NCBI RefSeq assembly: GCF_028287845.1
Contig: NZ_JAQBOW010000089.1
Coordinates: 1 to 32,378 of the forward strand
Direction of reading: 5' to 3'
DNA from: Mucilaginibacter sp.
Lineage (GTDB): Bacteria; Bacteroidota; Bacteroidia; Sphingobacteriales; Sphingobacteriaceae
DNA: 32,378 bases
Position numbers and translations under genes: made by a program. Position 1 is the first letter of the stretch; every line of letters begins with the position of its first letter. This document shows, in pieces, positions 31,853 to 32,378 of the stretch. The notes below the pieces were generated by a model that had not been told where the DNA came from, made no database searches, and saw nothing but the letters and a program-made list of their open reading frames with translations.

Positions 31853-32378
31853 ATGAAACAGATTAAAATTGTATTACTAATGGTAATTTTGACAGGGCTA
31901 TGTTCCTGCCGGAAGAACCTGTTGACTGTACAGCCAACCAATTTGCTTACAGCGGATCAGATTGTAAGTAACGATGCCTCTATTACGGCTTACTTCGCGT
32001 CATTATACCGTGATATACCAATGGAGGACTTTAACTTTGTTAAGGGTATATTTTATACCTTCCCTGATGGTGGTGGCAGGTATACCGCTAACTGGGATGA
32101 CGAGGCTCTCAGCGGTAGTAATTTCGGTATCGGTAACGGAGCCGGGGCCAACAATACCATTTATGATGAAATTTACAAAGCGATACGTAATGTGAACACG
32201 TTCATCCAGTTGGTTAGCGCCACCAATAATTTCCCTGCACCGCAACAGGCACAATACATTGCAGAGGCAAAGTTTATCCGTGCTTACTATTACTACGGCC
32301 TGGTTAAATATTATGGCGGTGTGCCGCTTGTGCTTGACATTCCGGCAACACCAATACCATTGCCAAGAAACAAGGAGT
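31853..32378 (+). CDS. SusD/RagB-family lipoprotein (5' part; cut by window end), locus 2
   Basis: From the ATG at 31853 the frame stays open for 175 codons to the window edge. It begins with a lipoprotein signal with the cysteine at residue 19 (ILTGLCSC), followed by RKNLLTVQPTNLLTADQI, a standard SusD/RagB start. The helix AQYIAEAKFIRAYYYYGLV and KYYGGVPLVLD (about 140-170) are hallmark SusD motifs. It belongs to the classical SusD branch, unlike the SusD-like_2 protein of the first locus. It would pair with the SusC gene ending 10 bases upstream. Confidence 0.95.
   Translation, partial: MKQIKIVLLMVILTGLCSCRKNLLTVQPTNLLTADQIVSNDASITAYFASLYRDIPMEDFNFVKGIFYTFPDGGGRYTANWDDEALSGSNFGIGNGAGANNTIYDEIYKAIRNVNTFIQLVSATNNFPAPQQAQYIAEAKFIRAYYYYGLVKYYGGVPLVLDIPATPIPLPRNKE

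Overview
The window looks like chromosomal DNA of a Bacteroidota bacterium, most likely family Sphingobacteriaceae (Mucilaginibacter- or Pedobacter-like; the family-level call is inference). The reasons are two SusC/SusD outer-membrane uptake pairs, SusC-type N-terminal carboxypeptidase-regulatory domains, lipoproteins of the DUF1735 type, promoters of the Bacteroidota pattern TTTG-N18-20-TAnnTTTG, generally poor Shine-Dalgarno sequences and an AT-rich base composition.

Layout. 1-3514 (minus): recQ, a DinB-family gene and the 5' two thirds of murF run in one direction; DinB and murF overlap as TAATG. 3602-6681 (plus): a RelE/ParE-type toxin-antitoxin pair with its own promoter, followed 4 bases later by a large secreted M14 metallopeptidase. 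6677-6950: a short element bounded by 14-base inverted repeats and filled with GTGTTTCA octamers, lying between convergent genes. 6951-11811 (minus): padR, a PspC-domain membrane protein, a coupled 76-aa membrane protein and an outer-membrane beta-barrel protein, plausibly one envelope-related transcription unit. 11998-18971 (plus): a SusC-SusD-DUF1735 operon, a terminator, then a secreted protein of unknown function. 19030-20934 (minus): an S66 LD-carboxypeptidase and an FKBP lipoprotein. 21075-23305 (plus): metG and tRNA-Arg(CCT). 23306-26482: a more GC-rich stretch with a secreted beta-lactamase-family hydrolase and a metallo-beta-lactamase-fold hydrolase; short copies of the tRNA 3' end follow each gene. 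26816-27727: rlmF. 27728-28515: a long regulatory region with a 40-base palindrome, a promoter and a LacI-type palindrome. 28516-32378: a second SusC-SusD pair, the SusD cut by the window end.

How it fits together. The core genes (murF, recQ, metG, tRNA-Arg, rlmF) are housekeeping. The accessory genes deal mainly with the envelope and nutrient uptake: two SusCD importers without any glycoside hydrolase in view, secreted peptidases and hydrolases, and a PadR-controlled membrane operon. No CRISPR array, transposase, integrase, rRNA or prophage gene is visible. The least explained parts are the inverted-repeat element at 6677-6950, the palindromes upstream of the second SusC gene, the tRNA-end copies at 25280 and 26483, and the octamer repeats at 3524 and 23149.
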